Shown one piece after another: positions 24,581-31,582 of a stretch of DNA of 31,918 bases; within the stretch, counting starts at the first letter, position 1; every line of letters starts with the position of its first letter. The notes under the pieces were generated by a model that worked only from the letters and a program-made list of their open reading frames with translations, ran no database searches and was not told the DNA's origin. The stretch is from assembly GCA_016928525.1 (NCBI GenBank), contig JAFGKO010000316.1:1-31918 (forward strand). Reading direction: 5' to 3'. The position numbers were made by a program, and so were the translations under genes. Source of the stretch: Anaerolineales bacterium. Its GTDB lineage: Bacteria; Chloroflexota; Anaerolineae; Anaerolineales; Villigracilaceae.

Positions 24581-25015
24581 TTAATCGATTTCTGGTAAGA
24601 CCTGCAGACCAGACTTTTTGCAGGCGCTAGCAAGTTCCTGATCATAAGTCGCCAACGTAACCGGCAGCATAAGCGCCTCCTGCCAGATCAAGGCAGCTGC
24701 CAGATGGACGGCATCATATCCCCGCAGCCCGTGCTGGCAAGCCAGGAAATCAGCGCGGGCAACCAGTTCTTCGTTAATGGGAATACGATGGAAATCTACC
24801 CATTCCTGGCGAAATTTGCTTAATGCCTTGACAGAAACCTGCTCTGTCAGATGGCTCATGCTCGTTGCGCGCGTAATTGCAGCAGCTACTTCAGCGCGTG
24901 TGATTAAGCCTGTACCAATCGTATCAGCAAGGTCCATCCAATCTAAAACATCCTCACTGCCTGACTCTTCCACATAACGCTTGGCGAGAGCACTTGTATC
25001 TAGATACAGGTTCAT
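24581..25015 (-). CDS. PIN-domain toxin (VapC-type RNase)
   Basis: 144-residue single-domain PIN nuclease. The expected acidic metal-binding residues are present: Asp6 (LYLDTSALAK), Glu42 (TRAEVAAAI), Asp101 (GYDAVHLAAAL) and Asp125 (LATYDQEL). VapC toxins cut tRNA or rRNA when freed from their antitoxin. It overlaps the antitoxin gene by 4 nt, the normal arrangement. All catalytic residues are intact, so the toxin should be active. Confidence 0.92.
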   Translation of the reverse strand: MNLYLDTSALAKRYVEESGSEDVLDWMDLADTIGTGLITRAEVAAAITRATSMSHLTEQVSVKALSKFRQEWVDFHRIPINEELVARADFLACQHGLRGYDAVHLAAALIWQEALMLPVTLATYDQELASACKKSGLQVLPEID

Positions 25016-25287
25016 TCACGCATCTCGATGACAATGTCCGAAACCAGTTTGTCGCTGCGATTGACTGCTGGTGGTTTAATGCGTTTGAGTTTCTTTCCAC
25101 TCCATGCAATCACTCCGGCTTGGACCAACGCTTCGACGCGCTCTTCAAGACATTGCCCTTCCGGGATGATACGCCCAACCGGTTTGCCGTGCTCGGTGAT
25201 TACAATACTCTGACCACTTTTAACCTTGGCCATGTATTTACTCAGGTTTTCTTTTAATTCTCGGATGCCAACCTTTGTCTGTTCCAT
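25012..25287 (-). CDS. Phd/YefM-type antitoxin
   Basis: 91 residues. The N-terminal Phd/YefM DNA-binding fold is visible: VGIRELKENLSKYMAKVKSGQSIVITEHGKPVGRIIP (about 6-42). The C-terminal half, which should wrap the toxin, is basic then acidic (KKLKRIKPPAV ... DIVIEMRE). Start at 25287 with AAAGGAG 5 nt upstream. It forms an operon with the PIN toxin. Likely autoregulated through the inverted repeat at 25301-25326. Confidence 0.92.
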   Translation of the reverse strand: MEQTKVGIRELKENLSKYMAKVKSGQSIVITEHGKPVGRIIPEGQCLEERVEALVQAGVIAWSGKKLKRIKPPAVNRSDKLVSDIVIEMRE

Positions 25288-25300
25288 TTTGGCTCCTTTG

Positions 25301-25326
25301 TGACTACATTATATCATAAGTAGTCA
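25301..25326 (-). promoter_or_regulatory. Toxin-antitoxin promoter with operator
   Basis: TGACTAC (25301-25307) and GTAGTCA (25320-25326) form a perfect inverted repeat around the minus-strand -10 box TATAAT (25308-25313). Binding by the antitoxin would block the promoter. The repeat includes the stop codon of the upstream DUF711 gene. Confidence 0.7.
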
Positions 25327-26565
25327 TAAATTTCCTTGTTTGAGCCGTTGCAGTTGGAAAACCTCATTTCCTGATAATACTCTACCCAAGGTTCCAGCCT
25401 CTAGTGTCATCACTTTGCTGTTGGCGAAATAGGCAAAATCAAATTTAGTCGGGTCGCCTGCCCTTTTGCCTGGGATCGGCATCAATCGTGCGGTCAGGGG
25501 CTTGTCCAGCCGCAGCGCCAGCGCGGATAGGTCGAGCAGCAGGGCGGCGATCTGGTCCGCGCTGACATCACCGGGCAGGGGGACGGTATCCAGGCCTGTA
25601 CCGCATACAGCCGAATAGAGTAGTAGATCCTTGATGGTCAATGTGCCTTCGGCGGCGCGTTTCGCCAGCACTGAATCTTCCAGCACGGGTTGCATGAATC
25701 CGCTGAAGCCGGTGTGCGGAAAATCTGCGCGGTCGACCGCCTCGGTCAGGATAGCGGCGGCGGCTAACGAACCGTGCAGTCCGATCATTGGGACGCCCAT
25801 TCCTTCGACGGCCCCTCCTAATGATTTTTCATCGATAGGGAAGGGGGCCAGCGAGAAATCAATGCCGCCAAAGAGCGGAGATTGGGAAGCGGGAAACGGG
25901 AAGCGGGTAAGTTCCTGCGCGACGCGAGCAATTGCCTTGCCGTGCTTGGTTATTTCAGCGATCAATGTTTGTCGTCCATCGTCTAGAGTCCGTTGTCCGC
26001 TAAAAGCCTCCACAGCCAAATCTGCCGCTTCGGCGGCGATGGAAAAGGCAGGCGCATCCCCTCGATGGTAAGCAGCTGGGAAGAAAGGCGCGCCGGGTAA
26101 AACATTGGCCAGCGCCGCAAAACGCAGGTTGGCGAAACCGTTCGGCGTGAGTGGCGCGCACTTGACGATCACTCCCGCACAGGCGCGGACGGCCTCCAAC
26201 GAGATGCCATTTTGCTTGTCAGCCATCACGCCCGAGAAGAAGACGTTTTGCGTGTGGGAAATGGCTTCCGGGATGATTTCATAGCTGCCAGGCATGTTTG
26301 GAAAAGCCGGGCCAAGCGCCGCATATTCCACCCCGATAGAGGGCATTAAGCCCTCGATGGCTTCTGCCAGCTTGGGCGTTTCTTCGATATGGTTATCCAG
26401 CAAATGGGGGAACGGTACCGTTGCCAGCCGCATGGTCTGGACTTCATAACGCGCGGCTTCGAAAGCGGATTTGGCATCAGCGAGAAACCTGCCCGCCAAT
26501 TGGAACTTGTTTTCATCGAGCGGCCAGCCGGGATTGAAGAAGTAGGTGATAGAGCGGATTTTCAT
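25324..26565 (-). CDS. DUF711 (UPF0210-type) family protein
   Basis: 413-residue cytoplasmic protein. Family marks: MKIRSITYFFNPG start, NVFFSGVMADKQNGISLEAVRACAGVI (about 110-140), and C-terminal GTGLDTVPLPGDVSADQIAALLLDLSALALRLDKPLTARLMPIPGKRAGD. Function is unknown; related structures have been grouped with the glycyl-radical enzyme fold, but no radical Gly motif is visible here. ATG at 26565 matches the family start; a nine-residue extension is rejected. It is followed directly by the toxin-antitoxin promoter, which overlaps its stop codon, and lies 65 nt downstream of a SpoU-type methylase gene. Confidence 0.85.
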   Translation of the reverse strand: MKIRSITYFFNPGWPLDENKFQLAGRFLADAKSAFEAARYEVQTMRLATVPFPHLLDNHIEETPKLAEAIEGLMPSIGVEYAALGPAFPNMPGSYEIIPEAISHTQNVFFSGVMADKQNGISLEAVRACAGVIVKCAPLTPNGFANLRFAALANVLPGAPFFPAAYHRGDAPAFSIAAEAADLAVEAFSGQRTLDDGRQTLIAEITKHGKAIARVAQELTRFPFPASQSPLFGGIDFSLAPFPIDEKSLGGAVEGMGVPMIGLHGSLAAAAILTEAVDRADFPHTGFSGFMQPVLEDSVLAKRAAEGTLTIKDLLLYSAVCGTGLDTVPLPGDVSADQIAALLLDLSALALRLDKPLTARLMPIPGKRAGDPTKFDFAYFANSKVMTLEAGTLGRVLSGNEVFQLQRLKQGNL

Positions 26566-26629
26566 TTTTGCCTGTTTATCGCAACGACACAAAAGGGGCG
26601 TGTGATTTTGTGCCTTTGTGTTTTAGTGG

Positions 26630-27400
26630 TTAGATCCTTTGTCGCACAATTTCAAACATCAATATCGCCCCCGCCACGCCCGCATTCAACGATTCAACCT
26701 TCTCAGAGATTGGAATGCTGATGGTCTGGTTAGCCAGTTTGCGCGCCTGCTCGCTGGCCCCTTCCGCTTCGCCGCCCACGATCAGGGCCAGCGGTCTACT
26801 GAAATCCGTCTCCCAGCAGGATTGACCGAACATATCTGCCAGGAGCATCTGCAGATTTGCTCCCTTGCAAACCCGCTCGATCTCGCTCCATTCCACGGTG
26901 TGAATCGGAAGCCAGAAATGCGCTCCCATCCCCGCGCGGACGACTTTCGGCGCGAATGCATCCGTCGTTTCGGGCGGCAGCAACACCGCCTGCACACCTG
27001 CCGCTGCTGCCGTGCGGATCAGCGTCCCCAGGTTGCCGGGGTCGCGGATTTGGTCGGGAATCAGGATAAAGTTGGGGGAATCGGGGAGCGGCAAGCTGCT
27101 CAGTTCAAGGACAGCCAGGATACCCTGCGATGTCTCTGTCCCGCTGGCAGCCTGCAACAGGTCACCTGCGGCCTCTTCGACATCCAAACTTGCAACCTTC
27201 AACTTTTCAACGAGCTCTTTCCCGCGTTCACTTAAACCGTCCGAATACAGGACATAGCGGATGGGCCACTCTGCGGATAGGGCTTCTTCAACCAGCCGCA
27301 CGCCCTCGACCAGGAACGCACCTTCTTCACGCCTTTCTTTTGAGCGTCCCTGTAACGCGCGGACGAGTTTGAGCTTTGGATTTTGGGAGGAAGTAATCAT
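26630..27400 (-). CDS. TrmH/SpoU-family RNA 2'-O-methyltransferase
   Basis: 256 residues. An N-terminal substrate-binding domain (about 1-95, ITSSQNPKLKLVRALQGRSKERREEGAFLVEGVRLVEEAL) is followed by a SPOUT catalytic domain with the three SpoU motifs: DPGNLGTLIRTAAAAG (about 118-133), LIVGGEAEG, and ISEKVESLNAGVAGAILMFE near the end. It methylates a ribose in rRNA or tRNA; rRNA is more likely for this two-domain layout (compare the 23S-acting members), but the site cannot be told. No clear Shine-Dalgarno site precedes the ATG at 27400. Confidence 0.92.
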   Translation of the reverse strand: MITSSQNPKLKLVRALQGRSKERREEGAFLVEGVRLVEEALSAEWPIRYVLYSDGLSERGKELVEKLKVASLDVEEAAGDLLQAASGTETSQGILAVLELSSLPLPDSPNFILIPDQIRDPGNLGTLIRTAAAAGVQAVLLPPETTDAFAPKVVRAGMGAHFWLPIHTVEWSEIERVCKGANLQMLLADMFGQSCWETDFSRPLALIVGGEAEGASEQARKLANQTISIPISEKVESLNAGVAGAILMFEIVRQRI

Positions 27401-27436
27401 ATGGTTAATAGAGCACGGTTAATGGAAACTCATCCA

Positions 27437-28000
27437 TTATCCACCCTCCATTCTCAGTGTCTCCAAAAACGTCTCAACTGTTCCATTATCAAATAACACC
27501 AGGCGTACTGTTTTTAACGAGGATGACCCTTTTTCGGAAAAATACTTGGCGATGGAATCGAGAATGATTTTTGCCGCCCGTTCTTTTGGAAAGCCGAAGA
27601 TACCAGTCGATATGGCTGGAAAGGCAATGGATTTTAACTTCAACTCATCCGCCACGTTCAGGGCCCCGGTCACTGCCGCCGCTAATTTGGAATCCTCATC
27701 GCCTTCTCCCCAGACGGGGCCCACAGAATGGATCACGTATCTCGCAGGCAGCAGCCCGCCCGAGGTCCAGGCCGGATGCGCGTGGCTGACAGTGCCCATC
27801 GTCCGCACCCATTCGTCCGATTCCTGCTGGATGGCCGGCCCGCCCCGTTTGGAAATCGCCCAGGCTACCCCGCCGCCATGCTGCAAATGCTCGTTGGCCG
27901 CGTTGACGATGGCGTCCACTTCTTCGGCGGTAATGTCGCCTTGTACGATTTGTATGGTCTGGCCTGTGGAGAGATGACGTTCTTTCAGAACTGTGTTCAT
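27437..28000 (-). CDS. Macrodomain protein (ADP-ribose-acting)
   Basis: 187-residue single macrodomain. ADP-ribose-binding marks: VQGDITAEEVDAIVNAANEHLQHGGGVAWAI (about 19-49; GDIT, NAAN and GGGVA loop) and FPAISTGIFGFPKERAA (about 128-144). Relatives remove acetyl or ADP-ribose groups from ADP-ribosylated substrates; the exact reaction is not decidable. Length is typical. No Shine-Dalgarno site is seen; TAAAAT lies 6 nt before the ATG, so this too may be leaderless. It follows the rplT terminator. Confidence 0.9.
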   Translation of the reverse strand: MNTVLKERHLSTGQTIQIVQGDITAEEVDAIVNAANEHLQHGGGVAWAISKRGGPAIQQESDEWVRTMGTVSHAHPAWTSGGLLPARYVIHSVGPVWGEGDEDSKLAAAVTGALNVADELKLKSIAFPAISTGIFGFPKERAAKIILDSIAKYFSEKGSSSLKTVRLVLFDNGTVETFLETLRMEGG

Positions 28001-28006
28001 GCAGTT

Positions 28007-28012
28007 ATTTTA
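28007..28012 (-). promoter_or_regulatory. Possible -10 of the macrodomain gene
   Basis: Minus-strand TAAAAT, 6 nt before ATG. No TG extension and no -35 are evident, so the call is weaker than the other leaderless candidates. Confidence 0.35.
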
Positions 28013-28020
28013 CCCCTTTT

Positions 28021-28052
28021 AAAAAGCTTGGTCGGGGTCTCAGACCCCGACC
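28021..28052 (-). terminator. Terminator of the infC-rpmI-rplT operon
   Basis: GGTCGGGGTC (28030-28039) and GACCCCGACC (28043-28052) form a perfect 10-bp stem with loop TCA. On the minus strand it is followed by AAGCTTTTT. It lies 12 nt after the rplT stop. Confidence 0.85.
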
Positions 28053-28063
28053 GAAGTCATTGG

Positions 28064-28411
28064 TTATTGATTGGCCTGTGCCACCACCGCAGCAAATGCC
28101 CCCGGGTCGCGGACAGCCAGATCGGCCAGCATCTTGCGGTTGATCTCGATATTGGCCTTCTTGATACTATGCATCAGGCGACTGTAGGTTGTGCCGTTCA
28201 GGCGGGCGGCTGCATTGATGCGCGCGATCCACAGTTTGCGCAGGTCGCGCTTGCGCACGCGGCGGTCACGGAATGAATACCACAGACTCTTCAGCATGGC
28301 CTCATTGGCACGCCGGAAGAGCAGGTGCTTCGAGCCCTTCTGCCCTTTGGTGAGTTTCAAGACTTTCTTATGACGTCGGTACCCTTGCGGGCCGCTTTTT
28401 ACACGAGCCAT
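28064..28411 (-). CDS. rplT: 50S ribosomal protein L20
   Basis: 115 residues, a large-subunit assembly protein that binds 23S rRNA early. Marks: [72 protein letters not shown] lies 6 nt upstream of ATG. Last gene of thrS-infC-rpmI-rplT. In other bacteria L20 represses its own operon by binding the mRNA; see the terminator at 28782-28817. Confidence 0.98.
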   Translation of the reverse strand: MARVKSGPQGYRRHKKVLKLTKGQKGSKHLLFRRANEAMLKSLWYSFRDRRVRKRDLRKLWIARINAAARLNGTTYSRLMHSIKKANIEINRKMLADLAVRDPGAFAAVVAQANQ

Positions 28412-28443
28412 TTTTTACCTCCTGCAAACCCCAGGGCGTCAGC

Positions 28444-28463
28444 GTCCTTCGACAGGCTCAGGA
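28444..28463. repeat. Dispersed-repeat-like word between rpmI and rplT
   Basis: GTCCTTCGACAGGCTCAGGA. I recognise this as a word seen repeatedly in intergenic DNA of many environmental bacterial genomes. It occurs once in this window, in the 120-nt gap between two ribosomal protein genes. Confidence 0.4.
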
Positions 28464-28531
28464 TCGCCAGTTGCGTACACCCAGAAGCTGCAAATAAAGA
28501 ATTCGATATCCGGAAAACAATCCTTTTGGGG

Positions 28532-28762
28532 TTATTCTTCCATATTGGGCGCCAGGCGCTTGATGCGTTTGACAAAACCGCGACCCTGCACGGGCAGCAT
28601 TTCGCTCAATAACACCTTGGTGCGCTTGGATGTGCGGCGGCGCAGATGGCTCTTACCACCTTTGGTCCGCACCAGCTTGCCAGACCCGGTCAAGCGGAAC
28701 CGCTTGGAAGTAGCCTTATGGGTCTTCAGCTTGAATTTGCCTTTTTTCGCTTTGCGAGGCAC
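28532..28762 (-). CDS. rpmI: 50S ribosomal protein L35
   Basis: 76 residues, with the family pattern MPRKAKKGKFKLKTHKATSKRFRLTGSGKLVRTKGGKSHLRR. The start codon is GTG at 28762, with AAAGGAG 9 nt upstream. The C-terminal end (RIKRLAPNMEE) is about ten residues longer than the common 64-66-residue forms. It is preceded by an intrinsic terminator 20 nt upstream, which must be read through or regulated. Confidence 0.96.
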   Translation of the reverse strand: MPRKAKKGKFKLKTHKATSKRFRLTGSGKLVRTKGGKSHLRRRTSKRTKVLLSEMLPVQGRGFVKRIKRLAPNMEE

Positions 28763-28781
28763 AGCAACTTACTCCTTTCAC

Positions 28782-28817
28782 AAAAAAAATACCGCAGGCC
28801 CAGACATTCTCCCGCGG
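28782..28817 (-). terminator. Intrinsic terminator/attenuator between infC and rpmI
   Basis: Minus strand: CCGCGGG pairs with CCTGCGG (one G-U), 12-nt loop, then TATTTTTTTT. It lies 23 nt past the infC stop and ends 19 nt before the rpmI start, inside an operon that needs read-through. Regulated attenuation by L20 is a reasonable hypothesis. Confidence 0.7.
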
Positions 28818-28840
28818 AGATTTAGCATCTTTCGGGACTA

Positions 28841-29410
28841 CTATTTCGCTTCGGACGCAGCCTGGGGCTGCTCGTCCTTTTCTTTCTTTTTTACGCCGCC
28901 CTTGGCGGGGGCCAGAATGACCAGCATCGTGCGGCCTTCCATTTGTGGGGCCTGCTCAATCGTGCTGACGTCTGCCAGGTCGAGGGCAATCTCTTTCAAG
29001 TCTTCGAGCGCAATTTCAGGGTAATCCATTTCACGCCCACGGAAGCGGATGGTCACTTTGACCTTCATCCCGTCTTCCAGCCAGCGGCGAGCATCTTTTA
29101 CTTTGAAGCCGCGGTGATGCTCATTGGTCTTGGGCCGCAGGCGGATTTCTTTCATCTCGATCTTGGTCTGGGCTTTCTTGGCCTCACGCTCCTTCTTGGC
29201 TCGCTCGTAAATGAATTTTCCAAAATCCATCACACGGCAGACAGGTGGGTCGGCGTTGGGCGAGACCTCGACCAGGTCAAGCTCGGCATCACGGGCAATC
29301 TCCAGGGCTTTTTTGATGGGCACCACACCGACATTGTCACCAGTGGGACCGATCAGGCGGACTTCCGCAACGCGGATACCTTCGTTCACTCGAAAATCGT
29401 TGGCGCTGAT
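28841..29410 (-). CDS. infC: Translation initiation factor IF-3
   Basis: 189 residues from the proposed ATC start at 29410. N-terminal domain (about 3-75: NDFRVNEGIRVAEVRLIGPTGDNVGVV) and C-terminal domain (about 84-170: KEIRLRPKTNEHHRGFKVKDARRWLEDGMKVKVTIRFRGREM) are complete. AAGGAG (29417-29422) is 6 nt from ATC; the only other in-frame choice, TTG at 29425, overlaps that site. Many infC genes use AUU, AUC or AUA so that IF-3 limits its own synthesis, so the ATC fits. The C-terminal tail (KGGVKKKEKDEQPQAASEAK) is a charged extension. It has its own promoter after the thrS terminator. Confidence 0.95.
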   Translation of the reverse strand: MSANDFRVNEGIRVAEVRLIGPTGDNVGVVPIKKALEIARDAELDLVEVSPNADPPVCRVMDFGKFIYERAKKEREAKKAQTKIEMKEIRLRPKTNEHHRGFKVKDARRWLEDGMKVKVTIRFRGREMDYPEIALEDLKEIALDLADVSTIEQAPQMEGRTMLVILAPAKGGVKKKEKDEQPQAASEAK

Positions 29411-29438
29411 AAGTTTCTCCTTCAATCAAGAACAGACG

Positions 29439-29455
29439 GCCAGCCTATGGCTGGC
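29439..29455 (-). promoter_or_regulatory. Hairpin in infC 5' leader
   Basis: GCCAGCC-TAT-GGCTGGC perfect 7-bp stem within the roughly 53-nt predicted leader of infC. On the plus strand it is followed by TTTTT, so it could also stop transcription entering from downstream. Confidence 0.5.
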
Positions 29456-29469
29456 TTTTTCGCGGACAG

Positions 29470-29499
29470 ATGATACCATGAACGTAGGGGAATCGTCAA
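29470..29499 (-). promoter_or_regulatory. SigA-type promoter of infC
   Basis: Minus strand: TTGACG (29494-29499), 18-nt spacer, TATCAT (29470-29475). It lies just downstream of the thrS terminator. Confidence 0.75.
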
Positions 29500-29520
29500 C
29501 AAAACTGCACGTTTCAACTT

Positions 29521-29553
29521 AAAAAGACTGAGAGCAGCTTTCTGCCCTCAGTC
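29521..29553 (-). terminator. Terminator of thrS
   Basis: Minus strand: GACTGAG / CTCAGTC stem with a 14-nt paired/looped interior, then TTTTT. It ends thrS and separates it from the infC promoter. Confidence 0.92.
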
Positions 29554-29591
29554 TCTCATAATGGTCTATCGTCCGCTATCCGCGCTCGAAC

Positions 29592-31388
29592 CTATATTTC
29601 GCTTGCCTTTCTGGCAACCTGATCCTTTGCTTGGGTAATGAAGTCGGCCAACGGGATCGGTCCGGGGTTTTCGCCATTGCGCAGGCGCAACGCGACCTGA
29701 CCGGATTCGGCCTCTTTGTCGCCTACCACCAGCATGTAAGGGATCTTTTGATTCTGCGCATCGCGGATCTTGGCATTCATGCGTTCGTTGCGTTCATCCA
29801 CCTCCACGCGCAGGCCCTCGGCTTTGAGTTTTTTGGCGACCTCGTGGGCGTATTCAAGATGGCGATCTGCAATCGGAATGACCACCGCCTGTACTGGTGA
29901 TAGCCAGACCGGGAAGGCTCCGGCGAAATGTTCGATCAGGACGCCAAAGAAGCGTTCCATGCTTCCCAGCAATGCCCGGTGGACCATGTAAGGTCGGTGT
30001 GGCTGGCCATCCTCGCCGATGAACTCCATCCCGAAGCGCTCCGATAAGTTGAAGTCGAATTGGATCGTACTCAATTGCCATTCGCGGTCCAGGGCGTCGT
30101 TGACTTTCAAGTCGATCTTCGGCCCGTAGAAGGCGCCACCGCCCTCGTCTACTACATAGGGCAGATCATGCGCCTCGATGGCGCGTTGTAATGCTTCTGT
30201 AGCTTTGTCCCAATCTGCAGGATCGCCCACGTATTTTTCAGGCATGGTCGAGAGATAGGCCTTGAAATCCTTCAGGCCAACGGACCGGAGGATATAGAGT
30301 GAGAATTCCAAAGCGCGGCTGATCTCATCCTCAACCTGGTCTGGACGGCAGAAGATGTGTGCATCGTCCTGCGTGAAGCCGCGTACCCGCGTCAGACCAT
30401 GCAACACACCGCTGCGCTCGTAGCGATACACCGTGCCGTATTCCGCATAACGTTGAGGTAAATCACGATAGGAGCGGATGTGGCTCTTGTAGATCTGGAT
30501 GTGAAAGGGACAATTCATCGGCTTGGCATAATACGCCTCGCCTTCGATATCCATGGGAGAATACATATTCTCCTGATAGAAATCCAGATGGCCGGATGTT
30601 TCCCACAAATGGGCGCGACCAATGTGCGGTGAGAAGACCCAATCGTAGCCATTGTCCAGATGCGCCTGGCGGCTGAAATCTTCAACTAACACACGAATCA
30701 TGGCACCCTTTGGGTGCCACAGGATCAAACCCGGCCCCACATCCTCCGAGATGCTGAACAGATCCAGTTCTCTTCCCAATTTGCGGTGGTCTCTTCGCTT
30801 GGCCTCTTCCAATTTCCACAGGTACTGCTCGAGTTGATCAGCTGTTTCCCATGCCGTTCCATAAATGCGCGTAAGCATCTTGTTGTTTTCGTCGCCGCGC
30901 CAGTAGGCCCCGGCGATCGACATCAATTTAACGGCAGATGGATTGATCTGCTTGGTATTGTCCACGTGCGGCCCGCGGCACAGATCCACAAACGAATCAT
31001 GCTTGTAGATCGAAATTTCGGGTTTCTCATCCAGCGGTTCTCCGTATTCGTCGAAGCCGCCCTGTTCCAGTCCGTCAATCAACTCCAACTTGTAAGGCTG
31101 GTCTTTGAAGATCTCGCGGGCCTTGTCACCAGGCAGAATCTCCTTCACGAAATCATGTTGACCGGCGATGATCTGGCGCATCCGTTTTTCGAGTTGGGGC
31201 AGGTCATCTTGCGAGATGGGCTCGGGCAGATCGAAATCGTAGTAGAACCCGTTCTCCACGGGCGGACCGATCGTGTATTTGGCCTCGGGGAATCGTTCCA
31301 AGACGGCTTGCGCCATGACATGCGCCGCCGAGTGACGGATTTTATAGAGTTTGGACTCTGCGTATTTTTCTTCAGCTTGTTTAGCCAT
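29592..31388 (-). CDS. thrS: Threonyl-tRNA synthetase lacking the TGS domain
   Basis: 598-residue class II synthetase. It starts almost directly in the editing domain: HSAAH (19-23) and DLCRGPH are its zinc/editing motifs. The catalytic core has MNCPFH (Cys ligand), RYERSGVLHGLTRVRGFTQDDAHIFC (motif 2 plus His ligand) and PYMVHRALLGSMERFFGVLIEHFAG (motif 3 region, His). The anticodon domain is the last 100 residues (VVIPIADRHLEYAHEVAKKL). The usual N-terminal TGS domain (about 60 residues) is missing, and the DNA upstream is a regulatory leader, so this is not a wrong start. ATG at 31388 follows AAAGGAAG. A longer GTG-initiated frame to 31463 lacks a proper site. Controlled by a T-box and possibly a leader peptide. 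Confidence 0.97.
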   Translation of the reverse strand: MAKQAEEKYAESKLYKIRHSAAHVMAQAVLERFPEAKYTIGPPVENGFYYDFDLPEPISQDDLPQLEKRMRQIIAGQHDFVKEILPGDKAREIFKDQPYKLELIDGLEQGGFDEYGEPLDEKPEISIYKHDSFVDLCRGPHVDNTKQINPSAVKLMSIAGAYWRGDENNKMLTRIYGTAWETADQLEQYLWKLEEAKRRDHRKLGRELDLFSISEDVGPGLILWHPKGAMIRVLVEDFSRQAHLDNGYDWVFSPHIGRAHLWETSGHLDFYQENMYSPMDIEGEAYYAKPMNCPFHIQIYKSHIRSYRDLPQRYAEYGTVYRYERSGVLHGLTRVRGFTQDDAHIFCRPDQVEDEISRALEFSLYILRSVGLKDFKAYLSTMPEKYVGDPADWDKATEALQRAIEAHDLPYVVDEGGGAFYGPKIDLKVNDALDREWQLSTIQFDFNLSERFGMEFIGEDGQPHRPYMVHRALLGSMERFFGVLIEHFAGAFPVWLSPVQAVVIPIADRHLEYAHEVAKKLKAEGLRVEVDERNERMNAKIRDAQNQKIPYMLVVGDKEAESGQVALRLRNGENPGPIPLADFITQAKDQVARKASEI

Positions 31389-31434
31389 TTTCGCTTCCTT
31401 TCTTAAGTTGTGTTTGCTACCGCTTCGCCGGGAT

Positions 31435-31497
31435 TTAAGCGGTCCCGGAGCTAAGCGGTACACAACCTCCGGGCCGCCGTGGAGTAGTGGTTTTCAT
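31435..31497 (-). CDS. Candidate threonine-rich leader peptide (thrS leader)
   Basis: A 20-codon ORF with AGGAGG (31503-31508) 5 nt before ATG. It encodes MKTTTPRRPGGCVPLSSGTA: codons 3-5 are ACC ACT ACT and codon 19 is ACC. It begins right after the T-box terminator U-run and ends 46 nt before the thrS ATG. Its 3' half overlaps competing hairpins: CCCGGAG with CTCCGGG inside the ORF, against CCGGGA with TCCCGG just after it, plus an outer helix GTTGTGTACCGCTT with AAGCGGT...ACACAAC. This looks like a translation-dependent attenuator or a translational switch. No U-run follows, so action at thrS translation is more likely. Coding status is unproven. Confidence 0.55.
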   Translation of the reverse strand: MKTTTPRRPGGCVPLSSGTA

Positions 31498-31510
31498 GGC
31501 AGCCTCCTGC

Positions 31511-31546
31511 AAATAAAAAAACTCTCACCCGACACGGGGCGAGAGT
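31511..31546 (-). terminator. T-box-controlled terminator of thrS
   Basis: Minus strand: ACTCTCGCCCCG / CGGGTGAGAGT stem with loop TGT, followed by seven T. It competes with the antiterminator formed by the T-box bases just upstream. Confidence 0.93.
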
Positions 31547-31582
31547 GATGCTCACGCGGTTCCACCCGATTTGCCGTCTTGA

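Noticed and set aside
28021..28052. Palindrome after rplT as only a dispersed repeat
   Set aside because: A U-run follows at the right place on the minus strand, so a terminator is the simpler reading.
31389..31463. 25-residue N-terminal extension of ThrS starting at GTG
   Set aside because: GGAGG is only 2 nt from that GTG, and the sequence is better explained as leader structures and the leader ORF.
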